This document shows, piece by piece, positions 36,397 through 48,530 of a stretch of DNA of 64,000 bases (position 1 is its first letter; each line of letters begins with the position of its first letter). The position numbers and the translations under genes were made by a program. The notes under the pieces were generated by a model, which saw only the letters and a program-made list of their open reading frames with translations, was not told the DNA's origin and ran no database searches. The stretch spans positions 310,001-374,000 of the forward strand of contig JAIWNI010000001.1 of the NCBI GenBank assembly GCA_025331435.1. The letters run 5' to 3'. This stretch comes from Choanephora cucurbitarum (Eukaryota; Mucoromycota; Mucoromycetes; Mucorales; Choanephoraceae).

Positions 36397-37244
36397 ATGA
36401 CTTTAACTGGATCGCCTCAATCTGATTCTGACGCATCTTCAAGGACTTCTCTCTTTGACTGCCCAACACCCACCAGTGATATCTCAGTCAGGGAAATTAT
36501 TGATAAATACTATACAACACATCCAGATCTAATGAAACATGCTCTTATGGCCAAAATAGAAGAGGATAAGGTAAGATAACCTGAAGGTTGCACAACACAA
36601 TAAAGCTGAACAAATTTCATTAGAAATTAGCAGCCAATGATATATTAAGAACAGAACAAGCTCGTATTGAACTAAGACGATTAGATATTGAATTGTTAAG
36701 AGAACAATCAAGACTGAAAGACAGAAGCATGACTCAGCAGGCTCGTATTAGACATCATGAACCTATACCAGATCATATAACCAAATCCTTCACACCAGCA
36801 TCACCCATTGTTGTCTATCCTCACTCTGCACACCCCCTCTGTACAGACAATCGTCTGGCTCGTCAGTTACTATCGATAGGCCATGACAACAACAGAAAGA
36901 GAGGTCACAATTCAGAAGAGAAGCCTAATCACAATAAGGTCATGGAAGCCCTGAAAGCTAAAATTCAAAGAAGTGGAGCAAGTCCATCAAACTCAGCATG
37001 TCGACCCTTAGATAAAAAGCAACGTACCTTACCAAAACCAACAGAGATACCACATATAATTACCCATACCCTACCCACCACACCCTCTCCACGTTCTGCA
37101 AAGCCTATTTTACCACCTATAGACACAAGCATAGGCAGATTGAAGGCAAACAATCGTATTCTATCTCCTATCCAAACAGCCAATGTGGTTGTCCGACCTT
37201 CTGCTTTTGAACCTATTTCAATTGCCCCTATTACAAAAGACTAA
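36397..37244 (+). CDS. Uncharacterised protein with a helical N-terminal region
   Basis: Two exons, 36397-36570 and 36624-37244, giving 264 aa. After a Ser/Thr/Pro-rich start, SVREIIDKYYTTHPDLMKHA and LAANDILRTEQARIELRRLD form a long charged helix (about residues 30-95) that looks like a coiled coil. The remainder is basic and Pro-rich without a recognisable domain, ending VVRPSAFEPISIAPITKD. There is no signal peptide or membrane segment. The intact frame across a canonical intron (GTAAGA to TTCATTAG) supports a real gene. A nuclear or scaffold role is possible, but nothing specific can be said. Confidence 0.72.
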
Positions 37245-37403
37245 AAATATATGATTTCTATTTTTGTACTTTGTATGTTTATCCATTTCTGGAAATAACT
37301 TGACTGAGTTTATTTCATACATTTACAAAAAGAAGAAGATGGTCTAATAGAAAAAAAAAAAAAGGATTATGTACAGTTTCATTCTTTTTTTTTTTTCTTA
37401 TTA

Positions 37404-39241
37404 TTATGAGTCATTTGTCTTTCTATTTGACAACATTTCATCAGAAGGTGGGTTACTTGAACTAGTATGAGGCTTCATTTCTTGTACTCTTTCATCATCA
37501 TCATCATCATCATAATCACCTGAAAGTTCTTCAAGTGTCTTACCCTTAGTCTCTTCAATCAAAAAGGAAGAAAGAAGACCAGTCAACATAAAGAAGGCAA
37601 AGATCTCCAACAAATGATCAATCCAAGCATTACTACCACCAATATCTTTCAAGAGACCAAAACCCACTTGAGCAATGATAGCACCTATTTTACCTGAGGC
37701 AGCAGAGATACCATGGGCTGTTGAACGGTAACGGGTAGGGAAACATTCACCTGGCACAATAAAGGTAGTTGAGTTAGGGCCAAAATTGAAAAAGATTTGA
37801 GTGATAGTAAAGAGCACGATAAATAAGGCAACTGAAGTATTGATGATGGCATGATATCCAAATCCAAGAATGACAAACATGATTGTCAGTACAGTAAAGC
37901 CCATGATCTGAATGGTCTTTCGGCCTATCTTGTCTACTGTAAAGACAGTAATCCAATAACCAGGAACAGAACCAAGCAAGTTGATAATCAAATTACCTAC
38001 ACATGCTTTAAAGACAGCACTTAAAAAATTAGGGTGAGCTTATCTCTCTTTTTTTAAAAGGGCAACCATCAGACTTTACTTGTAAGCATCTGGACCACCA
38101 GCAAATCCAATGTTCTGAAGGATAATTGAGTTATTGAGACCCAGGCCATACCAGGCTACATCAAGAGCAAACCAAGAATAAGCTGTACCAAACAGTATTT
38201 TACCATTCTTCCATTGACTGAAATGACGTACGAAATCAGACCAAGAAGCCTTTGGAATGGCAGGCTCATCTTCTTCTTCTTGAGTGGCATGAGCCTTATA
38301 ATCGCCTGATTTAGCACCTGTCTCTACAAAGGCTCTGGCATCACTCAGGCCTTGTTCAAATTTGTTTTCAATGTCCATAGTGTATCTTGGTGTTTCAGGA
38401 ATCGTCAGACGATAGTAAAGGGCACATAGACCAGGAACAGCACCTAGACCAATCACAATACGCCATACATAGTCAAGATAGGCTTGATCTGATTCAATTG
38501 CACTCTTATAGGCGGCTGTTACAATTAAACCCACTAGACTGGCAGTGACTTGACCGATACCTATGAAAAGAAACTCAGTACCATACACTATTTAATAGTA
38601 AGGTATCTATTACCTTGCATAGCAAAGACAGCAGCCATCATAGCACCACGGTGTTTTGTAGTAGCAAATTCAGCAGTAATGACAGACGAGAGAGGGTAAT
38701 CACCACCAATACCAATACCCACAAGAATTCGCCAAAAAGTGATGACAGCCCAGAAGGAAGCAGCAAATGCATTGCCTACCAGTGTTTGACCAATTGTGCC
38801 AATGATGATAATCATCAGTTCAACACCATACATTCGTTTACGGCCTACATGGTCTGCTAGGTAACCAAACAAGAGTTGACCAATCACAGTGCCGACAGAA
38901 CAAGAGACCTTGATGGCTGTATCTACATTATGAGGTGTCTTATTGCCTTCATTGGGCCAATAGACAAAGCCAATCATGATGGATACCAAATTGATAGCAA
39001 AGATGTCATAGGCATCTGTAAAAAAGCCAATACCGGACACAATGCAAGCACGAATGTGATACCAGCCAAATTTAGCATTGTCAATCTTATTTTAAATTGT
39101 TAGTGTATGGACTGTCAATGATCCAAGTAAGCCACTTACATCCACTAAGGCTAATCGACGACGTTCTTTGGCAGACAAGATATGCTCAGGGCTATGAGCA
39201 CCTTCACGTAAAGTAGCTGGAGGCGTTTCTTTTGAGTTCAT
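37404..39241 (-). CDS. PHO84: Inorganic phosphate:H+ symporter, Pho84 type (MFS)
   Basis: Four exons: 39241-39140, 39085-38614, 38560-38080 and 38019-37404, giving 556 aa with about twelve hydrophobic segments and a charged central loop. Family motifs: GIGFFTDAYDIFAINLVSIM in TM1, LFGYLADHVGRKRMYG (MFS loop 2-3), GIGIGGDYPLSSVITAEFAT (the phosphate symporter signature in TM4), and GNLIINLLGSVPGYW with the TM8 region. Asp in the TM1 FFTDAYD and in GGDYPLS match residues needed for transport in Pho84. It imports phosphate at the plasma membrane. The C-terminal tail is acidic (DYDDDDDDE). It is divergent from ARP8. Confidence 0.93.
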
Positions 39242-39697
39242 AGTTAAAGTAGAGTTTAGTAAAAAAAAAAAAGAAAGGAAATGGCATTATTTATATGTTT
39301 TATCATTGTATTATTATAGCATAGTATGGTTTTGGAAGAATAAGGGATCTTCAGAAGAGCATGGACAAGAAGATCATTTTGATTGGCTCTGATTTGTTCA
39401 GTTAAACTTTATAAGAGCTTAAACTAGATATATGCTATCATCAGCTTCATTCATTCGTGCCTTTCTTCTGTAACTACACAATAGAGAAGCATTTCATCAT
39501 CATTTGTTATACCATTTATGTGTGTGTGTTTGATCATTGGGTTGCTAAGCAAACTGGAACAAATGTCTACAAAAAAAGAAACACAGTCTGCATGAATCCA
39601 TTGTTTAAAGTCACATCTATCTTTTTTACAACATGTAACAAATGAATCACGCATCTCACTTATTTTTTTTTTTATTTTTTTATTTTTTTGTAACATT
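39242..39697. promoter_or_regulatory. Divergent PHO84/ARP8 promoter region
   Basis: 456 bp between two divergent starts, with T-rich tracts next to ARP8 (39660-39690) and an A-rich tract next to PHO84. I saw no CACGTG or CACGTT site of the yeast Pho4 type. Confidence 0.45.
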
Positions 39698-41923
39698 ATG
39701 GCCGATACGCCTTATCATCAACAACAGAATGCAAACGCATTTCTAAAGAATCTATCTCAAAAAAAGTATGCTTGGATGGAAGAGGCCATTGCCTCCACAC
39801 CACCTGCCAACCCATTACCACCCCCTTCTAGTTCAACAGATTCACATAAACGACAAAAAAAGCAAAAGATATCCGAATCAGAACAAGTGAGAAAGATTAC
39901 TCCCATAAGACCAAAGAAACCAACCAATTCCGCCAGACCCACCCCAGACGATCCAGGCGATCCTCCAAAACCCAGTTCACCGCAACTGACAGCCAAGAAG
40001 GAAGAAGAGGAAGAACAATCAGAACAAGATGAGACACAACGCCGTCATCTGCCACAACCTCGATTCAAATACACTACATTTCCTGTCAAAGGATACAACA
40101 TCTTGCCTACTCGTAATATCACGAGTACATTTGCTAGAAATGATACTTCTTATTTTGCTGGTCAAAAGGCAGGATCAAAAGACATTGCACCTGATGTAAG
40201 TTTATTTTTGTCATGTATTTTACATAGACTCATTCTTTATTAGCCTGAGGAAGAATGGAGAGATACTATTGTGATCCATCCTGGTTCACGTAACTTGAGA
40301 ATTGGCCTTGCTTCAGAGGCTTTTCCTATTTCAGTACCTCATGTGATCGCCAGACGCCAGACTCAACCACCCACTCAACAAGATGATTCACCACCAGCCG
40401 ATCAAGACAAACGCGAGGCTGCCTTACGTGACATTCGAAACGAACTCAAGTGGCGCATGAAAAATGCGAAACGTAGAGTTGTGCCTAATGCTGAATCTCA
40501 AGTGATTGGATTTAATGCTACTGGCTACAAAGAGACAGTCTTGGATCACAATGACCCCTATAAGGTAGAATGGACTGATCTGTCCTCAAAGACAGATTAT
40601 TTTGTAGGTGAAAAGGCATTGAATGTGCCTATGGCTAAAGATACACCTTACTATATACGTTACCCTTGGAAATACGGTACCTTAAACAACCAAGATTACC
40701 CTTCTATGCAGGCAGTCTTGAATGATCTTGAGATCATCTGGACAGAATCTATTGTTGATCTGTTGGAAATCGATAAAGTGGCCATGAAGGTAGGTTGAAG
40801 AGAGAGAATAGAAAAGAGATACAAACATCCTTTTTTCTTTGTTATAGCAATGTTGTGCTGTATTGGTTGTGCCTGATATGTTGGATCATCATTATGTATG
40901 TGCTATTATCAATATGATGTTACGTTTCATGGAATTCAAGAGTGTGATTGTTCAACAAGAATCTACCTGTGCCACTTATGGTGCTGGTGTCTCAAGTGCA
41001 GTTGTAGTCGATATTGGTGCACAAACCACAAGCATCACTTGTATTGAAGATGGTGTCTGTCAGACAGATTCACGTATGTCCATTCAGTTGGGTGGTGACG
41101 ATATCACCAAGACATTCACTGATTTCTTGATGGCCAACAAATTCCCATACAGTGATCTGAATCTACATGCTACCTATGACTGGCGACTGGCTGAGACATT
41201 AAAGGAAAAGTGGTGTACCCTGAATGAGGCAGACATCAGTGTTCAGGTCTATGATTTCTTTAAGCGTACACCTTTTCATCCTACCCTTAAATATCAATGC
41301 AAAGTCTATGATGAAGTCTTCCTGGCTCCACTCTGTCTTGTCTATCCTGATATCCTTCAAAAGAACCAACCATCACCTCAATGGACAACTCAGTATGTGA
41401 CAGATGATGTAGTAGAAGATACCAATGGGGTGGTAAGAAACAGAAAAAAAGATGTATCCTAAAGATAACTGAATGCTCTCCATAGAAACCCAATCAAGCA
41501 TTTGATAGTTATCCTCTTGATGTAGCCATTGCTCAATCCATTACAACAGGTGCTAATGGATCTGAAGAGAAACTAAAACGATACTTCACAAGTATCATTC
41601 TTGTAGGTGGAGGAGGCAAGGTGGCTAATTTCAGTAAAGTGTTGGAAGATCGGTAAGTATCACTTCTTTATAAAAAAAAAGGGACATTGACTTAAAAAAT
41701 GGTTTTAAACACTAGTGTCATCTCAACCGTGATTGCACAGGCAGCTAATGTAGATCGTGTTGAAGTGGTACCTGCACCTAGAGAATTAGATCCTGAAGTA
41801 TTAGTATGGAAAGGTGCCACTGTGATGGCCAAGTTAGATTCTGCAAAGGATATGTGGATAGGACCTAAAGAATGGGAAGAAGTAGGTGCTCGTTGTTTAA
41901 GAGAAAGAGCTTTGTTGATGTAA
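39698..41923 (+). CDS. ARP8: Actin-related protein 8, INO80 complex subunit
   Basis: Five exons: 39698-40195, 40244-40789, 40848-41432, 41486-41652 and 41716-41923, giving 667 aa. The long basic/acidic N-terminal extension (residues 1-165, with KRQKKQK and EEEEEQSEQDE) is typical of Arp8. The actin fold starts at TIVIHPGSRNLRIGLASEAF and contains VVDIGAQTTSITCIEDGVC (phosphate-binding loop 2), an Arp8-like large insertion, IILVGGGGKVANFSKVLEDR, and a C-terminal VWKGATVMAKLDSAKDMWI. Arp8 belongs to the INO80 nucleosome remodeller, where it contacts extranucleosomal DNA with Arp4 and actin. Its stop lies 73 bp before the next start on the same strand. Confidence 0.92.
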
Positions 41924-41996
41924 ACTTTGTACTACCTTCTATTATTAAAAAAAAAGGGGAACATTGGCTGTTTCTTTTTTCTTTCTTTTTTTAAAC

Positions 41997-42937
41997 ATGA
42001 ATTTTACGGGTCAATTGTTTACTTATGATGAAGAAAACCGTCTTACTGCATTTGAGACAGGTCCTATTGAATCAGGAAAAGTAGTTGTGTTTATTGGTGG
42101 ATTGGGTGATGGTTACAATGCTGTTCCTTTTATTCCTTTGCTTGTTGAAACAGTAGACAAGTTGGGTTGGTCACTTATTCAGGTACAACTTCAGTCAAGT
42201 TATGATGGTTATGGTACTTCCAACCTTCAAAATGATATTCGTCAACTGGATTCACTTGTCAGTTATCTCTTGAAAGAAAAGCAAAAGAAGAAGATTGTGT
42301 TTATAGGTCATTCAACAGGTAAAAATGCATTAGATTCAATACCAAAAAAAAAACGCGCTTATATGTATAAAAGGAAGTCAAGATTGTTATTGGCATAACA
42401 AATCTGGTCAATACAATCAATCAGTCAGTGCTTATGTCTTACAGGCACCTGTGTCTGATAGAGAGCATTTCTCAAAGAACCTAGACAATTTCGAACATCA
42501 TCTCAAACTAGCTACTCAACTTAGAAGTGAAGGTAAAGGACAAGAGTTGTTGCCTCGCGATACATTTTGGGCACCCATCACTGCAGATCGATTTTATTCA
42601 TTCGGTACTCGACTGTAAGTCATGTCCAGGTCATGTTGTATCTGTCTAATTGCCTGTCTTTAGTGGTGATGATGATGTGTTTTCTACCGATTTTACAGAC
42701 GAGGAAATCAAAGGACTCTATAAGGATATTCAGCGTCCTATCTGCTGGGTTTATTCTGAAAAAGATGAATTTTATGCTTCAGAAAAAGACAAGAGGCAGG
42801 TGATGGAGCGATTCAAGTCGCTTTGTCCAGCGATTGTAGAAACGCATATTGTGCCTGAGGGTGATCATAATATCACTCGAACAGATTCTCAACAAGCTTT
42901 CTGTCAGATCATACATGATTTCTTGAAACAATTCTAA
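41997..42937 (+). CDS. Alpha/beta hydrolase of the DUF1749 family
   Basis: Three exons: 41997-42318, 42374-42614 and 42664-42937, giving 278 aa. VVVFIGGLGDGYNAVPF forms the oxyanion strand, VFIGHSTGSQD the nucleophile elbow (Ser in GHSTG, split by intron 1), CWVYSEKDEFY the acid region, and PEGDHNIT the catalytic His. The mid segment AYVLQAPVSDREHF is characteristic of DUF1749 (fungal UPF0613), a group that includes the siderophore esterase SidJ; plant and fungal members are mostly uncharacterised. Esterase activity is likely, substrate unknown. ATG 41997 was chosen over an upstream Met encoding only T-run Phe residues. Confidence 0.85.
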
Positions 42938-44336
42938 AGCAAATAAACAATGAATTGAGTATAGGGCGTTTGTCTCTTTTTGTCTATCAAAATTGAAAGC
43001 TGTAGGGTGAATTCATGTTATACAAATAGAAGCGATTGCATAACTTTGGTGGTCTTTTCTTGAAAAGTAGCCTCTCTTTGGGCAAAAGATAGACCAGTAG
43101 CCAATGTATTGAGATAACTGAATGAGGATTTGGTACACCAGGATTTTATTCTCTATAAAGAGAAGTGTCAAAGAGTATGGAGGCTATTTGACTTTTCATG
43201 AATTCAGAAATCATGTCGGGAAACTAAGTTTCAGTAGCAAAAAGAGAAAAGTGTTCTTTCTCTTCTTGTAATACAGCCAATACAGTGGAATAGATCTAGA
43301 CAAACTGGTGATCTTGAAAAAAGAGCTGCTTAGTGTCTGTAGTCTTTGTTTTTCCTGAATCCTATCAGGCCTTGATTTTACCGCTCTAATTTGTTTGTTT
43401 TCAACATTGTTAGTAAAAAGTCTACTTTGGTTATGCAAAATTCAAGTTTTCTTCCTGTATGTAACCACTTCTAGTTTGCCACTACATGATTTGATTGCAT
43501 GGTTGTTCAGTAATCTTCGAAACATTCTTTTGATACACAAGTGTACCAGCAAGAACACTATATTCTCAATCACTGAGTTCGTCATAGGGTTCTTTGTTGA
43601 ATGGAAAAACGGTGGGGTGAGAACCTTTTTGAGATTTTGTTGATTAAAAGTAAAGTCAAAGATAATATAAACCATGGAGGATGATGAACGCATGTTTAAA
43701 GAAATTTGAGACTCATCGCTTATTTTTCAAGACACTATAGTTGATGTATTGTAAAGTACATACATCATCCTATCTAAAACATGACACAGATCTTATTGTA
43801 TATCACCATACTCAGTTTATATTGTCATTCAATCTCTGTACTGAATAAAACCCTCTCTTTAATCTTGTCTAATTCTTCTGCCTTTACAGATATTATTAAT
43901 CAGACCTCAGAGGAACTTGCGGGTCAAGCTTGAAATTTTTTTTTTTTTCAAGATGGAAGAAAGGCACAGAAAAGGAGGTCAACAGTTTATAGAGAATTAG
44001 ATGCTGAACAGGATAATAGATTTGCTTTTTGCTTTTTTCTGCAAATAAAGTTGCTATTTTGCACATTAAAAATAGAAATGGCACATTTTAAGCTTTAGAT
44101 GCGTTCAATAATATGAGATCATTTGATCTTTTGGACTTCAGCATAAAGGGAACAAATGTAGAAAAAGATATTTATATGTATATACAGGATGCAAGAGACA
44201 AGAGACAACAGCTTTTTTACAAACTAACTTCTGTTGAAGAAGAGGCTTTGGTGTTCGTATGGTCTTTGACTGTTGAAGCCTTGAATATTTTACTGAAACC
44301 GTACAACATCTTTACAGCTTTATAGCTGAGCAGTTG
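42938..44336. other. Intergenic, no gene recognised
   Basis: AT-rich DNA. Open frames of 60-80 codons on both strands (43211-43438 -, 43395-43643 +, 44113-44325 +) have no domain. A short hairpin-like sequence is near 43748-43771. Some of this may be debris from the pseudogene next door. Confidence 0.4.
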
Positions 44337-45678
44337 TCAAGGCTTTGACTTGCTGTCTTCTTCGTTGTCCTCCTCTTCTACACAACGGATTTTGTACAAC
44401 AAGCTCAAGTTGTAAAGCTTGTTTAATTTTCCTTTCAAGTCAACAAATTCAAGGTATGCTGTTGGCTCGACTTCTATCATCAGGCAAATGTCTTGATAAT
44501 TTGTACAAATCCAAAATAAGGCTTCTTGTTCTATTCTTTTTTTCTGGTTAGTTCTTTTTACTTTAATCATGCATTGTATCGCAACTACTTTGTATCTGGA
44601 AGGCTAATGAGTTTTTCGATCCATACTTCCAGAGCATGTTCAATCCGAAGAGGCCAAGCCTGTAGGTATTTAGTGATACGCTTTTATGGCAGGACTTGGC
44701 ACCCTTGACTTCACCAATGCTGCTGATGATTTTCTTGGCGGAGCGCACTTGCACAGCAAAGTCCGGGCTCTCATCATTACTGCTGTTCAACTGAAGCTGC
44801 AGTAACTTTCTCTGCAGTTCTTCTTCATCAAAGTCCTATATTTTCATCAGTTCATCATGTCTAAGAAAAATAAAAAATAAAGAAAGAGCAAATGATGTCT
44901 TACCTCAAGAGCATCCTCTACTTCTTATAGCTTCAGTCATGCTCTTGGACTTCTCGAATTTCTCTTTTTTCATCTTCTTCCAAAAAGCAACAATAGAGTC
45001 TTCATCAAAAGCAGCAGCAGCAGCGGGACCAGTCTTCTTGCCAAGTCGAAGTATTTCTTGGATGGCTCTTGGAAAAGAAAAGGTGTTTATACAAACAGAA
45101 GAGCATTAAGAATGAGCACATACAATGACTTGTCAAGATCACAGTGCATGCTTCTTGTCTTATTGTTGCTCTTGAATTTATCTATGCATGCTGGTCAAAA
45201 GTTGTTGAACTTCATCATCTCAGCATCTGGCAATTTTCTTTTTGAGCAGTTCGAGCCTATAAATAGACATATATTTATGATACTTACTCTTTTCCTGTAT
45301 TTGCTACAAAGTAGCTTCTCTTCTTGCTAGTAGGTGCTTTGACAAATACCTTTTGGAACAAAACTAATTGAGCTACAATTCTTCTTACTAAAAAAAAAAA
45401 GCTTACTAGCTCGTTCCAAGCCTTCTTTGCTTGCCCTTTGGCCTAAGAAAAAAAATCAAAATCATGCTCGACTGTCAAGAATTGCCTTGATTTATTACTT
45501 TAGCATCATAGATTCTGGCCTGCTTGCTATACATGTTGAACCACTTGCTCATGTCGATTGCATCGTCAGAGCTCAAGTTGTTTCTTATGTGGGCATAGTG
45601 ACAGCATATAAGCCCTTCAAAAGATAGGGAGCCATCAGAAATGAAATAGGCTTTGAATGTAGCGTTGTGCTGTGACAT
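44337..45678 (-). pseudogene. Multi-exon gene remnant, family unknown
   Basis: Reading on the minus strand gives consecutive exon-like pieces with plausible GT-AG introns: MSQHNATFKAYFISDGSLSF (45678 on), AKGQAKKAWNEL, VFVKAPTSKKRSYFVANTGK, then LPDAEMMKFNNF-stop-PACIDKFKSNNKTR. Next come AAAAAFDEDSIVAFWKKMKK, DFDEEELQRKLLQLQ, RSAKKIISSIGEVKGA and finally an acidic end at 44337. There is an in-frame TGA at 45197-45195 and a one-base frameshift near 44925 that is needed to reach EVEDALE and its donor. These are inactivating unless the assembly is wrong. I do not recognise the family. Confidence 0.55.
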
Positions 45679-46867
45679 ATTTTTGGTAGAATCAAACGAA
45701 GGATGTAAATAAAGGATAGTAACAAAGAAATAACAATATTAAAATTAGAAAAGCAGGAAGAACAAATGAAGATTTGTCTTTTTTTTTACAGTCTATTGTC
45801 TCTTCTTGAAATACATTGAAACTATACTAGTACTTCAAGCAAACTCAAGACATTTAATTGTTTTTTTTGTTGCTTCTCCATTGGTGAATAACCAGTCTTT
45901 CTTCCCATCACTGCTCATATCATATTAAACACTAGCCATTTTTCTTTTCTTCTTTTTCGTATCAAAAACACAGCTTTATCTTGAATAAAAAAGCTGCACA
46001 TATACCGATACTTTGTTTCTTTTTTTTTTTGCTAATGATTGACTGAAAACATAGCTTCCTATTTATACTCATATCTTTTTAGATGTACCTTTTCTATTCG
46101 TAGTAGTCGCATATCTTTACCCTTATCTACAACTGTACTTGTAAATAACATCTTTAGCATATCCAAAATCTCTCTCATTATAACTTGATTCGATCCTTTT
46201 GAATTTCCAACTATTCACCACCAGCTACAGGCTCTTCAACTAATGTAATGCATACTGTCACATCTTGATGTGACCAGCTGATAAATACAGTCATTCCCCA
46301 ATTTAGGGAACGGTCTTGGTTCCCTCGACACCATTCCCTAAATCAAAGTCGTTCCTTATTTCTCAAAGCAATAGTAGGGAATATTCAGCATTAAACGAAT
46401 TTCGGTTCCCTCAAGACCGTTCCCTATATTTCGTTCCCTAAATCGGGGGATGACTGTACCTCTATGAAGTTAATTCAAAACGACATCCAAAGTTATCTGA
46501 ATCCTCATTTACCATCTTTAGTATTGTATCATCACTTGGCTAACATGTCTTCTTCCATGTATATTCTTCGTTCTCATGCAAGAGTTGTATATAGTTGTTC
46601 TTCAATTGTTGGATCGCTTCTATGATCATTCTTCTTTGCTACTTCTTTAGCTGACTTGATACCTCACTATCAAGCTTATTGTCTGCTCCTGTCATTTATC
46701 TTATATCTACCATCCTTTCGCCTTGTACTATTTCCAATATGACCCTATTCATCCAATAAGCATACCTACAATTATAATGACGCCATATGAAACAATAAAA
46801 GCACGCCATTCCTCCAAGAAGTATACTCACTCAAAACCCTCTGATCCTCTCAAATCCATTAACTCCT
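45679..46867. other. Intergenic with a MITE
   Basis: 1.2 kb of AT-rich DNA containing the pogo-like MITE copy B at 46288-46456. No coding region recognised. Confidence 0.5.
46288..46456. mobile_element. Pogo/Tigger-like MITE, copy B (169 bp)
   Basis: The left end is CAGTCATTCCCCAATTTAGG and the right end, read inward, is CAGTCATCCCCCGATTTAGG. TA flanks both ends (46286-46287, 46457-46458). Inner GGGAACGGTCTTG/GGTTCCCTC repeats make it almost palindromic. It is related to copy A at 34095 but inserted in the opposite direction. No coding capacity. Confidence 0.85.
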
Positions 46868-47440
46868 ATGAAAAAACTAAGCAGAGCCTGTAAAAGCAAA
46901 ATGGCACATAAAGAAAAAGCCCTTAATTGCGATTGGACTAATGTCAGGTATTTTGCATTGCAAAAAAAAGTGTTGTGTATTACAAAATCTTGCAGGATCA
47001 CTAACAAAAATCTCAAAAATTTGATCAGTGCCCTGCTTTATTGTAGACAAAAGTCCTTTCTCATCTTCGGTTTCATTTCCTTGCTCTCTCCACAGTTGCA
47101 GGCCCTTCTGTCATGATAAGGAATCTATCTTTCATTTTTTCTTCTGGTGCCCTCAGAAATTTATCTTTTGGGATGCTGTTATCCGAGAGTTTCTTTGGGC
47201 AAGTACATCCATTGACGCTATTGCCGAAGCTCCAAAATTCTTGTCACTTCGATCAGTTCCTATTCAACCATCTTGCCCAATACAACCAAATGCACTCCTG
47301 CCTATAGCTCTGTCTGAGCTGTAGAAAGCTCACTGAGATCACGTCCACCAATGTTCCCCTTTCCTCACTGAGACAGTCTTTAGAGAGACTATTTGGTCTT
47401 TTAAGCGCCGTGCTGTTGAGGAGTCAAACTCTTTTGGATA
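46868..47440 (+). pseudogene. LINE-type reverse transcriptase C-terminal relic
   Basis: In the frame from 47028, CRPFCHDKESIFHFFFWCP followed by FIFWDAVIREFL (Cys codons at 47097 and 47109) matches the C-x3-C ... H-x-F-F-x-CP ... W pattern of the zinc-binding region after non-LTR reverse transcriptases. Segments before it (MAHKEKALNCDWTNVRYFAL) and after it (TETVFRETIWSFKRRAVEES) are in other frames or behind stops. No reverse transcriptase core is visible, so this is a truncated, decayed copy. Confidence 0.45.
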
Positions 47441-47585
47441 GTTTTTGTAGTTTAGTCGTCCTTTTCGTATTACATAAACCATTGTTGAGCACCTCTATTT
47501 GGCAGCCTGTTTAGGCTTCATCATACGTGCGGCAAATAAAAGACAAGAGAAGTAGGCTCAGCAAATTCAAGAGGAGATTGATGTC

Positions 47586-48042
47586 ATGAAAAATGAAACT
47601 ACCCTCAGCATGAACAATCAAAAGAAGGAAGCTTGTAGCAACTATAAAGGGATTGACATGGCCATTCAAGAATTCAATAGCAAATTGACAGTTCAGCTAC
47701 GCGGAATGAGAACCGCTCTTGAGTCAACGCGTTGGAAAACCATATGGAAAGGATTAGGTAACTTTTTTTTTTCTTTCATTTTCATCATCCGCCTTTTCCT
47801 TCCCCTTTTCTACCCTTTTTTGTCCAAAAGTTTTTTTTTTTGAAAGTGACAGAATCTGATATGACGATTTGAAAGTGGGCGTGGCAGGTACAACAGTAGC
47901 AATTGCGACAGTTGCCTATTTCTCGACTCATTATGCTGAAAAATGAGCTGAAGAACAACATGCAACGAAACAAAAGAGAAAGAAACAAATGCAGGAGGAA
48001 GCTCGTCATGCTGGCTTAGTTGACATGGAAGTTGTCTATTAG
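47586..48042 (+). pseudogene. Small two-exon gene remnant with a possible membrane segment
   Basis: Exons 47586-47757 and from 47876. Frame: a polar helical part (IQEFNSKLTVQLRGMRTALE, then STRWKTIWKGL), then VGVAGTTVAIATVAYFSTHY, a likely membrane segment. TGA at 47944-47946 follows directly, but the same frame stays protein-like for another 31 codons (AEEQHATKQKRKKQMQEEA) to TAG at 48040-48042. Upstream, RQEK-stop-AQQIQEEIDV also reads through a TAG. Both stops are one C-to-T change from sense codons. It could be an 80-aa protein ending at the TGA, but I favour a decaying gene. Confidence 0.4.
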
Positions 48043-48162
48043 TATCATGTGGTCTAAATGCATTCAAACAGAGCTCCCAAAAAAGTAGATAAAAGAAAGC
48101 TGATTTTTTCTTCTTCCTTCTTTTTTTTCTCTCTCTTTCTCTCTTTTTTTTTTATACCTTTG

Positions 48163-48530
48163 ATGACATCTTCTATCATGAACCCTTTAATACCCGATCT
48201 ATCAGCTCCTTTAACAGAAGAAAACCTGGCTATTCATACTAGCAATGTAATAAATCAATACAAAATGTGTGTGTGTGTGTTGATATCGTCTAACATTTGC
48301 CATAGTTTCCACCTCAGAAAGATGCTCGACGTAGAAATACTCGCCTGTTTGTAGAATCTCAGATACCTATCGTCGCATTTGAACAAGCGTTAAGGCAACA
48401 AGAGAAATCTCGAAAAAGCCTGAAACGACAAGATAAGGTCTTGACCTATGAACCAAGTTATCATAAATCCACTTCAAGAAAACGTTGGCAGCGCTGCTTC
48501 TCTCTGCTGCTAGGTCGCTTCTTAAAATAA
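48163..48530 (+). CDS. Small basic protein, unknown
   Basis: Two exons, 48163-48246 and 48318-48530, giving 98 aa. It starts MTSSIMNPLIPDLSAPLTEE, then after the intron (GTAATA to CACCTCAG) KDARRRNTRLFVESQIPIVA, an EQALRQQEKSRKSLKRQDKV helix and a basic/hydrophobic tail (KRWQRCFSLLLGRFLK). A T-rich tract lies just upstream as in other genes here. No family recognised. The in-frame junction and intact frame support a gene, but its surroundings are full of relics. Confidence 0.5.

Noticed and set aside
43748..43771. Short hairpin GATGTATTGTAAAGTACATACATC
   Set aside because: Too short and AT-rich to separate from chance; no gene end nearby that needs it.
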